A DNA stretch of 37,259 bases, taken from positions 1 to 37,259 of the forward strand of contig JAJRPI010000084.1 in the NCBI GenBank assembly GCA_024280895.1, read 5' to 3'. Positions 8,012 through 16,992 of this stretch are shown here, piece after piece. Position 1 is the first letter of the stretch, and each line of letters starts with the position of its first letter. The position numbers were made by a program, and so were the translations under genes. The stretch is from Alphaproteobacteria bacterium (GTDB lineage Bacteria > Pseudomonadota > Alphaproteobacteria > Rhizobiales > JAKIUO01). The notes beneath the pieces were generated by a model. That model searched no databases. It was not told the DNA's origin and saw only the letters and a program-made list of their open reading frames with translations.

Positions 8012-8626
8012 ATGCGCGCACGCGAATCTGAAAGTTCGGGTATGACAGGACAGCAACGACACATGAATGGCAGCAAAAAAACGGGTGTGCTAAATAAACT
8101 CAAGCGCCTTGCTTACTACCGGCTTATCGTCCCCATTAAACGAGAGAGGAAGTCGCCTAAATTTATCGCGCGCGGATGCTTGATCGGGTTACTGGTTGGC
8201 TTCACGCCAACGGTGGGTATTCAAATGGCCCTTATTCTGGGTATTTGGTGGGTTGCCCTTTATATAGTCAAATGGGAGTTCAGTCTTATCACCGCTGTCG
8301 CCTGGTCTTGGGTGTCTAATCCCCTTACCATGATGCCGCTATATTTTCTTTTCTACGTGACGGGGCAGGCGATGGTGGGCGGGGCAGATGTGAACGAAGG
8401 ATACGCCGAGTTCCAGACGCGGATCGCTGGAGAACTGGCAACGCAGCGCGACGGTATGATTGACGAAGCGGTCAGTTTTGTCAGCTTTTTGTTCAATGAA
8501 TATGGCTATGCGGTTCTCATCGGCTGCCTTCCCTATATGCTCATCCTTCCCGTTATGGGCTATCTTTTCACCTTGAGTATCGCTGCAAAAGTGCAATTAA
8601 AACGCGGCACCGCAGCCAATATGTAG
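8012..8626 (+). CDS. DUF2062 membrane protein
   Basis: Up to 204 residues matching the DUF2062 family seen in many proteobacteria: a basic N-terminal segment, SPKFIARGCLIGLLVGFTPT at the start of the first helix, then a WSWVSNPLTM turn typical of the family and further hydrophobic helices near residues 95-115 and 170-195. The function of the family is not established. ATGs at 8012, 8042 and 8063 are all in frame, none with a strong ribosome site; the family domain begins after the third, so the true start may be 8042 or 8063. The gene converges on the HAD hydrolase gene. Confidence 0.8.
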   Translation: MRARESESSGMTGQQRHMNGSKKTGVLNKLKRLAYYRLIVPIKRERKSPKFIARGCLIGLLVGFTPTVGIQMALILGIWWVALYIVKWEFSLITAVAWSWVSNPLTMMPLYFLFYVTGQAMVGGADVNEGYAEFQTRIAGELATQRDGMIDEAVSFVSFLFNEYGYAVLIGCLPYMLILPVMGYLFTLSIAAKVQLKRGTAANM

Positions 8627-8684
8627 GATTTCGGGGATTGCTAGCAGGATCGCGTTTTCTTGGTTTTGCTGTCTTTTTCTGGCT

Positions 8685-9473
8685 CTAACGCCCGATCAAT
8701 GGTGTCAATTCTCTAAATCCAAACCCTCCGGGTTCTTCCGTAATCCATTTTGGCAGGTGGGCCATTTGATCGCGGAATTGATTGATGTTTGCAACCCCCA
8801 CTGTATGGTCAAAAAACTCGAACATTGGTTCATCATTTGGCGAATCCCCGACATAAATAACTCTTTTCTTGAGGTTATCGCTTGCCAAGGAATGCTCATC
8901 TCCCAATATTTTCTTTGACATTTCAAGTTTGCTGAAGTCTCCGATCCAGGCATTGATATGGATCGAGCTGACCTTTACTGTTGCGCCAGCTTTGGCTAAC
9001 CGGTTCACAATGTCATTGATTTGTGTCTCGTTGAGCGGTGGAACATCCTCACAAAAATCAATAGCAATATCGCTGATACGGTAGGGCTGATCGACGGATA
9101 ATTTCACGTCAGGATAGTGTTCTTGTATGGGTTTGAAAATATCAAATAATTGCTGCTGATCACGGGCGCGTTGTTCGTTTGAGCGCTGAAAGACGCGTAC
9201 CATTTCCTTGCTTGTATGCCGGTAGCAAAAATAAAACGCCCCGTTTTCTCCGACCACACCTGCGACCGGCCAAAGGCGGGCAATCAAATCGCACCACCCG
9301 GCAGGACGTCCGGTTATTATGATCACTCTTTTGCCAGAGGACGTGATTTCCTCGAGTGCATTATAGCTTGCAGCAGGCAGTCTCCCCTCGTGGGTGAGGG
9401 TATCGTCTAAATCACATAGGACAAATTCTATGTCTGAAAATTCATCTTGCTTGCAGGTTTTAAGAGCTTTCAT
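8685..9473 (-). CDS. HAD-superfamily hydrolase, subfamily IIB (sugar-phosphatase like)
   Basis: 262 residues with the HAD motifs in order: the nucleophile in CDLDDT near residues 20-25, ITGRP as motif II, a central IIB-type cap, and GDSPNDEPM as the metal-binding motif IV. The cap placement and the GENGAF segment fit the sucrose-phosphate/mannosyl-3-phosphoglycerate/trehalose-phosphate phosphatase group, so a sugar phosphate is the likely substrate, though not identifiable further. The ATG at 9473 has AGGA ten bases upstream. It is divergent from the stand-alone sbnA-like gene at 9927. Confidence 0.8.
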   Translation of the reverse strand: MKALKTCKQDEFSDIEFVLCDLDDTLTHEGRLPAASYNALEEITSSGKRVIIITGRPAGWCDLIARLWPVAGVVGENGAFYFCYRHTSKEMVRVFQRSNEQRARDQQQLFDIFKPIQEHYPDVKLSVDQPYRISDIAIDFCEDVPPLNETQINDIVNRLAKAGATVKVSSIHINAWIGDFSKLEMSKKILGDEHSLASDNLKKRVIYVGDSPNDEPMFEFFDHTVGVANINQFRDQMAHLPKWITEEPGGFGFRELTPLIGR

Positions 9474-9926
9474 ATTATAGTTTTCCTGATTGGCCTTTTT
9501 GATCTACTTAATGAAGAATTACTCTGTAATTACGAATAATTTTACCTAGAAGACTGAATTCCAGAGACTAGTGTCTTGATGTTCTTGCGTGCTGCCCGGT
9601 TCTTGAATAAATATAGAGTCGTATTGGCCGTTTTGTACAAGGACTATTTTGTCACAATTCCCCAGTTCATGATTGTCACCAGATTTAAAAATCCGGTTTT
9701 GAATGAGGATCATAGGGCAAGTCCGGGGAGTAGAGATGATTGAGATAATTTGATGTGGCTGATGACGTCTTTTTTTTGTTTGAACCAAATACGCCCCTGT
9801 TGCGACTAACCCATATGAATACCATGATCACATTAAAAATCATTGGCAGCAAATCAATGTTGGAATTCTCAGCAGAGAGCTTTTTCTATTTGAAACGGGC
9901 AGTGAAATTATTTTAAGGACTAAAGA
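9474..9926. other. Gene-poor spacer upstream of the stand-alone sbnA-like gene
   Basis: About 450 AT-rich bases. A minus-strand 80-codon frame (9546-9788, TTG start with AGGGG five bases upstream) is possible but has no recognisable content and is not called as a gene. Promoters for the divergent HAD and sbnA-like genes should lie here; I see no strong hairpin. Confidence 0.35.
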
Positions 9927-10895
9927 ATGATTATCGACTCATCGGCACAATTGGTTTTTCCTGATTTGTTTTATCGACTAAAAGAGTTCGCCGCTGGTCG
10001 AGATGCGTTTTTGAAGCTGGAAGGCTTTAACGTCACGGGCTCAATCAAGCTCAAAACGGCAATTGGTATGATTGAAGATCTTGAGGAGCGCGGGATTGCT
10101 ACGCCAAATGAAACAACGATCATCGAATCATCGTCAGGAAATCTGGGCATCGCGCTCAGTCTGGTTTGTGCCAGCAAAGGCTACCGGTTCATCTGCGTCA
10201 CAGACCCCAACGCCAATAATGCCAATTTGATAGGGATGCAGCTCTATGGGGCCGAAGTCATCGTTGTTGACAAGCCCGATCCTAAAACTGGTTATCTGGG
10301 CAGGCGCCTGCAGGTCATCGACAAGATACTGCAAGTTGAGCCCAACTCAATCTGGCTCAACCAATATGCCAACATTGCCAACAAAATGACGCATAAAAAT
10401 ACGACCGCCGCCGAGATCGCGCGCGAATTTGACAAGGTCGACTGGGTATTTGTTGGGGCTGGAACGACCGGGACGCTTTGCGGTGTTGCGGAAGGGCTGC
10501 GCGAAAAATTTCCCAATATCCAGGTCATCGCCGTCGAGCCGGAAGGGTCCGTTACATTTGGCGGCAAGCCGGGCCGTCGTGCAATTCCTGGAATTGGTAC
10601 AAGCGTCAAACCAAAACTCGCGCAGTCTATCGATCCCGACGAAGTTATAACAATAAGCGAACTGGCTACCATTGAGGCCTGTCATGCCTTTGCCAAGGAC
10701 TATCACTTGTTGGTTGGCGGCAGCACCGGCTCTGTTCTGGCAGCGATTAAAGAAAAGGCCAGCGCGTTCGCTCAAAGCGATACCATCGTCGCTATTTCTC
10801 CAGACCTTGGCGATAAATATCTAGACACGATCTATGATCCCTCTTGGGTCGACGCCAATATCCGGTGTCCCGCTAAAACATCAATAAGCGTTTAG
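9927..10895 (+). CDS. sbnA: SbnA-like PLP-dependent synthase (stand-alone copy)
   Basis: 322 residues of the fold-type II PLP family (cysteine synthase/SbnA). The Schiff-base lysine is K41 in TGSIKLK, the substrate loop is SSSGNLGIA (68-76), and the PLP-phosphate loop is GAGTTGT. It shares the long blocks IGMQLYGAEVIVVDK, VEPEGSVTFGGK, IPGIGTSV and GDTIVAISPDLG-type ends with the fused copy at 36045-37259. SbnA condenses O-phospho-L-serine with L-glutamate to give N-(2-amino-2-carboxyethyl)-L-glutamate, which SbnB oxidises to 2,3-diaminopropionate. Start supported by AAGGA seven bases before the ATG at 9927. No sbnB lies next to it, so it may serve the distant cluster or another reaction; it lacks the cyclic-nucleotide domain. 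Confidence 0.75.
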   Translation: MIIDSSAQLVFPDLFYRLKEFAAGRDAFLKLEGFNVTGSIKLKTAIGMIEDLEERGIATPNETTIIESSSGNLGIALSLVCASKGYRFICVTDPNANNANLIGMQLYGAEVIVVDKPDPKTGYLGRRLQVIDKILQVEPNSIWLNQYANIANKMTHKNTTAAEIAREFDKVDWVFVGAGTTGTLCGVAEGLREKFPNIQVIAVEPEGSVTFGGKPGRRAIPGIGTSVKPKLAQSIDPDEVITISELATIEACHAFAKDYHLLVGGSTGSVLAAIKEKASAFAQSDTIVAISPDLGDKYLDTIYDPSWVDANIRCPAKTSISV

Positions 10896-10967
10896 GTGAT
10901 CAAATTTCGGGAAGAACTCAGACATTTCACATCATTCGCGGTTGCGCTTCGATCTGGCACGTCAGAC

Positions 10968-11960
10968 TTATACTTTTAGTTCCTTTTCGATGAGATGTTT
11001 TTCCCATTCATAGGCTTGCTGGACGATGGTATCGAGGTCTTCGAGTTGTGGCTGCCAGCCAAGTTCTTTTCGAATCCGGTCAGCCCCGGCAATGAGGGCG
11101 GCAGGGTCACCTGCGCGGCGATCGGTCAGTTCAACTGTAAATTCAACCCCGACGGCCTTTTTAACGGCTTCAACAACCTCAAGCACAGAATAGCCATTGC
11201 CATATCCGCAGTTGAGAATTGTGTTCTCACCATTATTGCGAAGATGCTCAAGGGCGCGCAGGTGAGCTGTGACGAGATCGGTTACATGGATATAGTCGCG
11301 AATACAGGTGCCGTCCGGGGTGTCATAGTCAGTGCCATAGACCTGCAATTTGTCTCGGTCTCCAAGGGCTGCTTGCGAGGCCACCTTGATCAGATGGGTG
11401 GCGTTTGGTGTGGATTGGCCCGTGCGACCTTTCGGGTCGGCTCCGGCCACGTTGAAATAGCGTAGTGCGACAAAGTTCAAATCATGGGCGGCGGCGGTAT
11501 CTTTGAGCATGATCTCCGTCATCATTTTGGAAGAGCCATAGGGAGAGATCGGGTTAAGGGGGGCATCTTCATGAACTGGATTGGCAGCGGGCATGCCATA
11601 AACGGCGGCGGTCGATGAAAAAATGAAATGTTTGACGCCACCTTTCACCGCAGCGGCGATCAGGGCGCGCGATTTGATGGTGTTATTGTGGTAATAACCA
11701 AGCGGATCTTCGATGGATTCTGGAACAATAATGGAGCCGGCAAAATGAATAATTGCGTCGACATTATATGTGCTGATGCTGTTGGCCAGCAGCTCCATGT
11801 CGCCGGCATCTCCTTGAATGAAATGGGCTTTGTCTGCGACTGCCCAACGAAACCCTGTTGATAGATTATCGACAACGACAACCTCCAGGCCAGCTTCTAT
11901 CAACTCCCAGACCATGTGACTGCCAATATATCCAGCCCCCCCCGTCACTAATACGCTCAT
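10968..11960 (-). CDS. galE: UDP-glucose 4-epimerase
   Basis: 330 residues of the extended short-chain dehydrogenase family, interconverting UDP-glucose and UDP-galactose. VTGGAGYIGSH (5-15) is the NAD-binding loop, followed by the SSTAAVYG strand and the catalytic Y141-x3-K145 pair in PYGSSK. The NCGYGNGYSVLEV block and C-terminal RRAGDPA are typical GalE. AAGG lies eight bases upstream of the ATG at 11960. Codons 6-9 hold a run of eight G (11936-11943 on this strand as C). It converges with the stand-alone sbnA-like gene. Confidence 0.93.
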   Translation of the reverse strand: MSVLVTGGAGYIGSHMVWELIEAGLEVVVVDNLSTGFRWAVADKAHFIQGDAGDMELLANSISTYNVDAIIHFAGSIIVPESIEDPLGYYHNNTIKSRALIAAAVKGGVKHFIFSSTAAVYGMPAANPVHEDAPLNPISPYGSSKMMTEIMLKDTAAAHDLNFVALRYFNVAGADPKGRTGQSTPNATHLIKVASQAALGDRDKLQVYGTDYDTPDGTCIRDYIHVTDLVTAHLRALEHLRNNGENTILNCGYGNGYSVLEVVEAVKKAVGVEFTVELTDRRAGDPAALIAGADRIRKELGWQPQLEDLDTIVQQAYEWEKHLIEKELKV

Positions 11961-12142
11961 TTGAGAAACCTTTTTACGTTGTTAAATGTTGGAGCTGTCC
12001 TTAATCATCCGTATGGGCTTGATCTGAACAATTTTCGTATGATTAGCTTAAATTTCTTTTTGAGAACAGCCCTTAGTCAGTAGATTCTGCGGAGAAATGC
12101 CTTGGGCATTGCAGATCTTGAGTGGTGGATTGAACTGGTATT

Positions 12143-12964
12143 TCACGATGGCGAAGAGGGCAGGGAGTTTCTGGCCCAGGCAACAAAGTATGGATTGCGG
12201 TATTTTTGGTCCGTCTTGCCATAGCTCAAAGGGGCACCATCAGAGGTCATGACTTTGCCTCCAGCCGCCGCCAAAACAGCATGCCCTGCAGCGGTGTCCC
12301 ACTCCATGGTTGGGCCAAACCGAGGATAGACGTCGGCGTCTCCCCGTGCCAGCAGGCAGAACTTCAGGCTCGATCCGATATTTTGCAATTCTCGAACGTC
12401 GAGCGTTGTAATAAAATCGCTGGTTTCGTCAGTCATGTGAGATTTGCTGACAACCACGATCAGCCCGTTGCTGGTGGGTGTCCTGGTTGAAATTGGCTTC
12501 AGGTCAAGTTCCTCAAGGGATTTCACGGGTGCAAAAGGGTCAAGCTTGCAGCTCATCGCCTGAGTAGTGCCAAGTGTCAGGTAAAGCTCTTGAATGGCGG
12601 GGGCATAGACGATGCCAAAAACCGGCTGCCCCTTATCAATTAGCGCGACATTGACTGTGAATTCGCGGCTTTTTTTGATGAATTCCTTGGTGCCATCCAA
12701 AGGATCGACAAGAAAAAAGCGCTCACCGGTTCGAGGAATATTCCCGTCGCTTGCTGCCTCTTCGGCAATCACGGGAATGTCGGGAAAAATTCTGGTAAGT
12801 GTTTCAACAATAACAGCTTCGGCAAGTCGATCAGCCTTCGTCACTGGGCTGTTGTCGTTTTTTCTCTCCACCAAAAAATCTTGCTCATAAATCTGCATTT
12901 CAAGACGACCAGCGCTTTGCACTGTGGAGAGTAATTGTTCTGCCAGATGGCGCATGTTTTCCAT
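12143..12964 (-). CDS. cysQ: 3'(2'),5'-bisphosphate nucleotidase CysQ
   Basis: 273 residues of the inositol-monophosphatase superfamily. The metal-binding motifs are AEEA at 67-70, DPLDGT at 87-92 and the C-terminal WDTAAGHAVLAAAGG. The N-terminal D-x-S-P-V-T-x-A-D block (37-45) and overall length identify the CysQ group, which removes phosphate from 3'-phosphoadenosine-5'-phosphate formed in sulfate assimilation and in 4'-phosphopantetheine transfer. The latter link would suit the carrier-rich pathway nearby, but that is inference. It lies 65 bases after soxG on the same strand. ATG 12955 is an alternative start. Confidence 0.9.
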   Translation of the reverse strand: MENMRHLAEQLLSTVQSAGRLEMQIYEQDFLVERKNDNSPVTKADRLAEAVIVETLTRIFPDIPVIAEEAASDGNIPRTGERFFLVDPLDGTKEFIKKSREFTVNVALIDKGQPVFGIVYAPAIQELYLTLGTTQAMSCKLDPFAPVKSLEELDLKPISTRTPTSNGLIVVVSKSHMTDETSDFITTLDVRELQNIGSSLKFCLLARGDADVYPRFGPTMEWDTAAGHAVLAAAGGKVMTSDGAPLSYGKTDQKYRNPYFVAWARNSLPSSPS

Positions 12965-13029
12965 ATGAATGTCTAAGTTCCGCCTGTTTGAGAGCAGCGA
13001 ACCAATCTCAGCTGATCTAGTTAGAAAAT

Positions 13030-13677
13030 TCAGTCGTTTTTATTGGCCATTGTGTGAGTATTTCTATCACTTATGTTGATAACAAACCCAACTTCGCGCG
13101 CCGCATCGCATAGCCATGTCATGAAGGAATGGGCATAGCTGCGAGCTATCAAGAGATCATAATGACCAGCTGGTGATTGCCACGTTAACAAGACCGGAAT
13201 ATGCTCGATAACCGTATGTGCTGCCCCTTTTGCCAGAAGTGTTTTTGCGTGTAAATCAAGCGCCGTGCCTTTTGCCAGAATATCAGCTGCTTTTGCACCT
13301 GTGAGCGCAAGAACCAGTTTTCCCTCGCTTTGATCGAATATGGAAGCGGATTGTTCCGCTTTGGATTGTATCTGGGCAAGGGCATCAATTGCATCTGGCT
13401 TTTGCCCCATGACCCAATATTCCAAAGGGCCGGTTGCGCAAATGAGCAAGCCATTTTTACTTGCTGCCGCCATCGGCGCGAGCGGCTTTTCCAGACTTAG
13501 ATATTGGGTCATTATATTGGCAAGTTGCAGTGGATCATTGTTGCGCGCGAACATTTGCAGCAGGCAGATATCTGGCCGTTCCTCAATGACCACGCCAGGT
13601 TTTTGGTCTTGATTGCCAGAGATTTTCGGAGGTAAAAATGTTTCAAGGGCGCTGCGGGCCTGCATAAGTTCAGACAT
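13030..13677 (-). CDS. soxG: Sarcosine oxidase gamma subunit
   Basis: 215 residues of the SoxG family, the smallest folate-domain-like subunit of heterotetrameric sarcosine oxidase. Sequence is weakly conserved, but position directly after soxA and the C-terminal LLIARSYAHSFMTWLCDAAREVG segment match the family. I chose the ATG at 13677: a GAGGGAGAG stretch sits about ten bases upstream and the ATG overlaps the soxA stop by eight bases, indicating coupling. An upstream start at 13704 would lack a ribosome site. Confidence 0.88.
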   Translation of the reverse strand: MSELMQARSALETFLPPKISGNQDQKPGVVIEERPDICLLQMFARNNDPLQLANIMTQYLSLEKPLAPMAAASKNGLLICATGPLEYWVMGQKPDAIDALAQIQSKAEQSASIFDQSEGKLVLALTGAKAADILAKGTALDLHAKTLLAKGAAHTVIEHIPVLLTWQSPAGHYDLLIARSYAHSFMTWLCDAAREVGFVINISDRNTHTMANKND

Positions 13678-16660
13678 GTGTTCTCTCTCCCTCTGGGTCA
13701 ACAAATACCGGTTCTGATATCACTGCTTCGATCTGTTCATTGTGCAATGGCGAGACGACAAAAATCTGCTCGCCAATTCTTTTTCTGCCGCCATCTAGCA
13801 AAGCGAGGCCGATGAAATGATCACATGAGGGGCTATAAACCGCCGTGGTCACGTGGCCTTGCGAAACATCAGGCCCGATCAAGGTTGGATCCTCCACCAG
13901 ATGTGCTCCCATTTTAAACGATGCACCAGCCTCAACAGGTTTGAGGCCAACAAGTTGTTTTGTGGTATCAAGCACAAGGCCATCGCGGTGGGCCATGCGG
14001 CGGCCGATAAAGTCCTTCTTTTGTGACATCATGCGGCCAAGGCCAAGATCGTGCGCGGTGGTGCGGCCATCAAGTTCGGGGCCCGCCACATGGCCTTTTT
14101 CAGTGCGCATCACGGTCATGGCCTCGGTGCCATAAGCGGTGATCCCCATGGATTGCCCAGCAAACATGATGGCCTCCCATACGCCTTGGCCAACCCTCGC
14201 ATCTGCATAAACCTCATAGGCAAGTTCGCCCGAAAAACTAATGCGGAAAATGCGCACGAAAGCACCGTTGATCGTGCCATTGCCGACCGCCATAAACGGG
14301 AAGGCTTCATTGTCCAGATCAAGCTCATCAATGACGCTTGCAAGAACATCGCGAGACTTGGGTCCAGCCACCGCCATGGCGGCCCAATTTTCGCTGACCG
14401 TACAAAACTGCACATCCAGTTCCGGCCAGATGGTCTGATGGCAAAATTCCATATGCGCAAGCACCGGGCCTGCATTGACCGTTGTGACGGTGATGAAATA
14501 ATGGTTTCTTGCAAGCCGCGACACCGTCCCATCATCAAACATCATGCCATCTTCGCGCAGCATTGCGCCGTAACGGGCACGTCCTATTTTCATTTTGGAA
14601 AAGCTGTTGATGTAGAGGCGGTCAAGAAATACGCCCGCATCAGGTCCCTTCATTTCGATCTTGCCAAGCGTTGACACATCCACCATGCCAACGCTCGACC
14701 TGACTGCCAGCACTTCACGTTTGACAGCCGCCGCAAAATCTTCCCCCGGGCGGGGATAATAATAGGGGCGCAACCATAATCCGGCATGGGTGAGCACGGC
14801 GCCTTGGGCTGCGTGCCAGGCATGTATGGCGCTATGGCGCACCGGGGCAAAGGCGGCTCCTTTTTGCTGACCGGCAAGAGTGCCCAGAGCCACCGGACCA
14901 TAAAGCGGCCGGTAGGTTGTTGTGCCGGTTTCTGCAAGCGTTTTCCCACGCAATTGCGAGAGGATGCCAAGGGCGTTGACATTGGATAGTTTGCCCTGAT
15001 CGGTGCCCATGCCTAACGTTGTGTAGCGTTTGGCATGTTCGGCATGTCCAAAGCCTTCGCGCTGCGCCAGTTGCAGATCGCCAACCGTCACATCATTTTG
15101 TAAATCAACAAAGCTTTTGCTGCCATCGCACAAGTGATCAGGCATTTTCCAAAAGGCGTCAATGCCATATGTAAAGTCCTGCGGGACGAGCGGGGAGGGC
15201 GTTTGTTCGCCAGCGTCAAGACCGCACGCCTTGGCCGCATGGCATCCAGCTTGCGCAGCTTTTTCCAGAGTGTCCGCGAGATCAAAAGACCCGGCAGCTC
15301 CCCCAGCTACAAAGGCGTTATCACCGGGTTCAGCCAATGAGAAGGCGGCAATGTCTTCGCTCCAGTCGGGCCGCTGGCCAAGATGAGACAAGAGATGGGT
15401 GGTTGGATTCCACCCCCCTGAAACACAAATGAGGTCGCAGGTTTTCAGATGCTTTTCTCCCTCGCCAGACAAGGGGGTGATATGCGCGGATGTGACTTGA
15501 ATTGTACCCGCTATTTCTGTGAGGGCATGCTCATAAAAGATCTTAATGTCAGCAGGCAAAATGGCAGCGCCAGCAGCACTTTTGCGTGTGTCAACAACGC
15601 TGACGTCAGCGCCCGCCGCGGACAGATCGCGCGCCGTGCGGTAAGCATCATCATTGTTGGTGAAGACAATCACATCGCGTCCGGGCAACACACCATAGCG
15701 GTTGAGATAGCTGCGCGCGGCCCCCGCCAGCATGACACCGGGGCAATCATTATTGTCGAAAACCAAAGGTCGCTCAATCGCCCCTGCGGCGCAGATGAAC
15801 TGTTTTGCATGGATCGTCCAAAGGCGTTGGCGTGGCAAGTCAGCGGCTTGCGCCTGTTGGTCGCCAAGATGATCGCACACGCGCTCCACGGCGCTAAAGG
15901 TCATGCCATCATAGCGGCCCACAACGGTCGTGCGCGATAGCATTTGCACATGCTCTTTCAAACGCAGCTGGTCTTTGATGTGACAAACCCATTGCTTGGT
16001 GGGCTTGTGATCAATTTCTAACTGCTCACCGCTGAGATATCCCCCCGGCGTTTGTTGATCATCAACAAGCAGTACCCGCGCACCAGTTTTTGCAGCCTCG
16101 CTTGCGGCGACGAGCCCCGCTGGACCAGCGCCGACAATCAATATATCGCAGTGAATATGGCTGTGCTCATAATGATCAGGGTCGGGTTCATTTTGCAGCG
16201 CCCCAAGACCGGCCGCACGGCGGATCATCGGCTCGTATAAGGCATACCAGAAGGAGCGCGGCCACATAAATGTTTTGTAATAAAAGCCAGCCGACAGCAA
16301 TGGCTTGAATAGCGAATTAATGGCCAATAGGTCAAATCGCAAAGAGGGCCAGCGGTTTTGGCTAAAGGCTTCCAGCCCCTCAAACAGCTCAACCGTTGTG
16401 GCGGCGATATTAGGCTCGGTCCGTGCGCCATGTCCCAGCGTGACAAGTGCATTTGGTTCTTCTGGGCCAGCAGTGTAGATGCCGCGCGGGCGGTGATATT
16501 TGAAGCTGCGCCCCGTAAGGGTCACACCGTTTGCCATCAATGCCGAGGCCAGAGTATCCCCTTGATGCCCGGTATAAAAGCGGCGATCAAACGAGAAATT
16601 GATCACCCGTGAGCGATCAATCATACCTCCGTTAGGCAAGCGATTGCTTTGCTGGTTCAT
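13670..16660 (-). CDS. soxA: Sarcosine oxidase alpha subunit
   Basis: 996 residues, full length for the alpha subunit of heterotetrameric sarcosine oxidase, which demethylates sarcosine to glycine with tetrahydrofolate taking the formaldehyde unit. The N-terminal 2Fe-2S-like fold (about residues 25-110) is followed by a nucleotide-binding domain with ILIVGAGPAGLVAASEA near 175-190, a second dinucleotide-binding part, and a GcvT-like folate domain from about residue 600 (HAWHAAQGAV to the end). The ATG at 16660 overlaps the soxD stop as ATGA. Genes soxB, soxD, soxA and soxG are contiguous. Confidence 0.95.
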   Translation of the reverse strand: MNQQSNRLPNGGMIDRSRVINFSFDRRFYTGHQGDTLASALMANGVTLTGRSFKYHRPRGIYTAGPEEPNALVTLGHGARTEPNIAATTVELFEGLEAFSQNRWPSLRFDLLAINSLFKPLLSAGFYYKTFMWPRSFWYALYEPMIRRAAGLGALQNEPDPDHYEHSHIHCDILIVGAGPAGLVAASEAAKTGARVLLVDDQQTPGGYLSGEQLEIDHKPTKQWVCHIKDQLRLKEHVQMLSRTTVVGRYDGMTFSAVERVCDHLGDQQAQAADLPRQRLWTIHAKQFICAAGAIERPLVFDNNDCPGVMLAGAARSYLNRYGVLPGRDVIVFTNNDDAYRTARDLSAAGADVSVVDTRKSAAGAAILPADIKIFYEHALTEIAGTIQVTSAHITPLSGEGEKHLKTCDLICVSGGWNPTTHLLSHLGQRPDWSEDIAAFSLAEPGDNAFVAGGAAGSFDLADTLEKAAQAGCHAAKACGLDAGEQTPSPLVPQDFTYGIDAFWKMPDHLCDGSKSFVDLQNDVTVGDLQLAQREGFGHAEHAKRYTTLGMGTDQGKLSNVNALGILSQLRGKTLAETGTTTYRPLYGPVALGTLAGQQKGAAFAPVRHSAIHAWHAAQGAVLTHAGLWLRPYYYPRPGEDFAAAVKREVLAVRSSVGMVDVSTLGKIEMKGPDAGVFLDRLYINSFSKMKIGRARYGAMLREDGMMFDDGTVSRLARNHYFITVTTVNAGPVLAHMEFCHQTIWPELDVQFCTVSENWAAMAVAGPKSRDVLASVIDELDLDNEAFPFMAVGNGTINGAFVRIFRISFSGELAYEVYADARVGQGVWEAIMFAGQSMGITAYGTEAMTVMRTEKGHVAGPELDGRTTAHDLGLGRMMSQKKDFIGRRMAHRDGLVLDTTKQLVGLKPVEAGASFKMGAHLVEDPTLIGPDVSQGHVTTAVYSPSCDHFIGLALLDGGRKRIGEQIFVVSPLHNEQIEAVISEPVFVDPEGERTHV

Positions 16661-16947
16661 TCTTGCACCTCTTTTGCTCTTGGTGCTGCAAAGGCCACCT
16701 GGTCGATGATGTGTGTGGTGGTATCGCGGGTAACAATGAGCCAGGATCGACAGCCCGAGACATGATGCCAGTATTCCTTGTGAGGCCCGGCGGGGTTGGC
16801 GCGCAGATAGACATGATCCATCCAGGCGGCAAGATCCTCGCCCGGATCCTTATTCGTGCTTTCAAGCGGGCGCGTTGTATTGGCATCGCCGCCATAGGTA
16901 AATTCGTGTAAGGGTCGCTCGCCGCACCAAGGGCAGTCAATTAGCAT
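16657..16947 (-). CDS. soxD: Sarcosine oxidase delta subunit
   Basis: 96 residues. The zinc-binding residues of the family are visible: C5 and C8 in CPWCGER, and H62 with C66 in HHVSGC. EYWHHVSGCRSW is the SoxD hallmark. It sits 45 bases after soxB and overlaps soxA by the ATGA at 16657-16660. The small subunit structurally supports the alpha-beta core and does not bind flavin. Confidence 0.95.
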   Translation of the reverse strand: MLIDCPWCGERPLHEFTYGGDANTTRPLESTNKDPGEDLAAWMDHVYLRANPAGPHKEYWHHVSGCRSWLIVTRDTTTHIIDQVAFAAPRAKEVQE

Positions 16948-16992
16948 AGGTCACCTTTACTGTTTTCTTCAATGCTCACGTCAGTGTTCACT

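Noticed and set aside
7805-8062. 85-codon minus-strand frame
   Set aside because: It overlaps the DUF2062 start region, lacks a ribosome site and has no recognisable content.
9546-9788. 80-codon minus-strand frame
   Set aside because: It has only a TTG start and no recognisable domain; possible but unsupported.
10896-10967. Possible terminator between the convergent sbnA-like and galE genes
   Set aside because: I found no stem with a T-run on either strand.
14051-14674. 207-codon plus-strand frame over soxA
   Set aside because: Shadow of the folate domain of soxA on the opposite strand.
15449-15940. 163-codon plus-strand frame inside soxA
   Set aside because: Antisense to a well-conserved soxA region, with no domain and no ribosome site.
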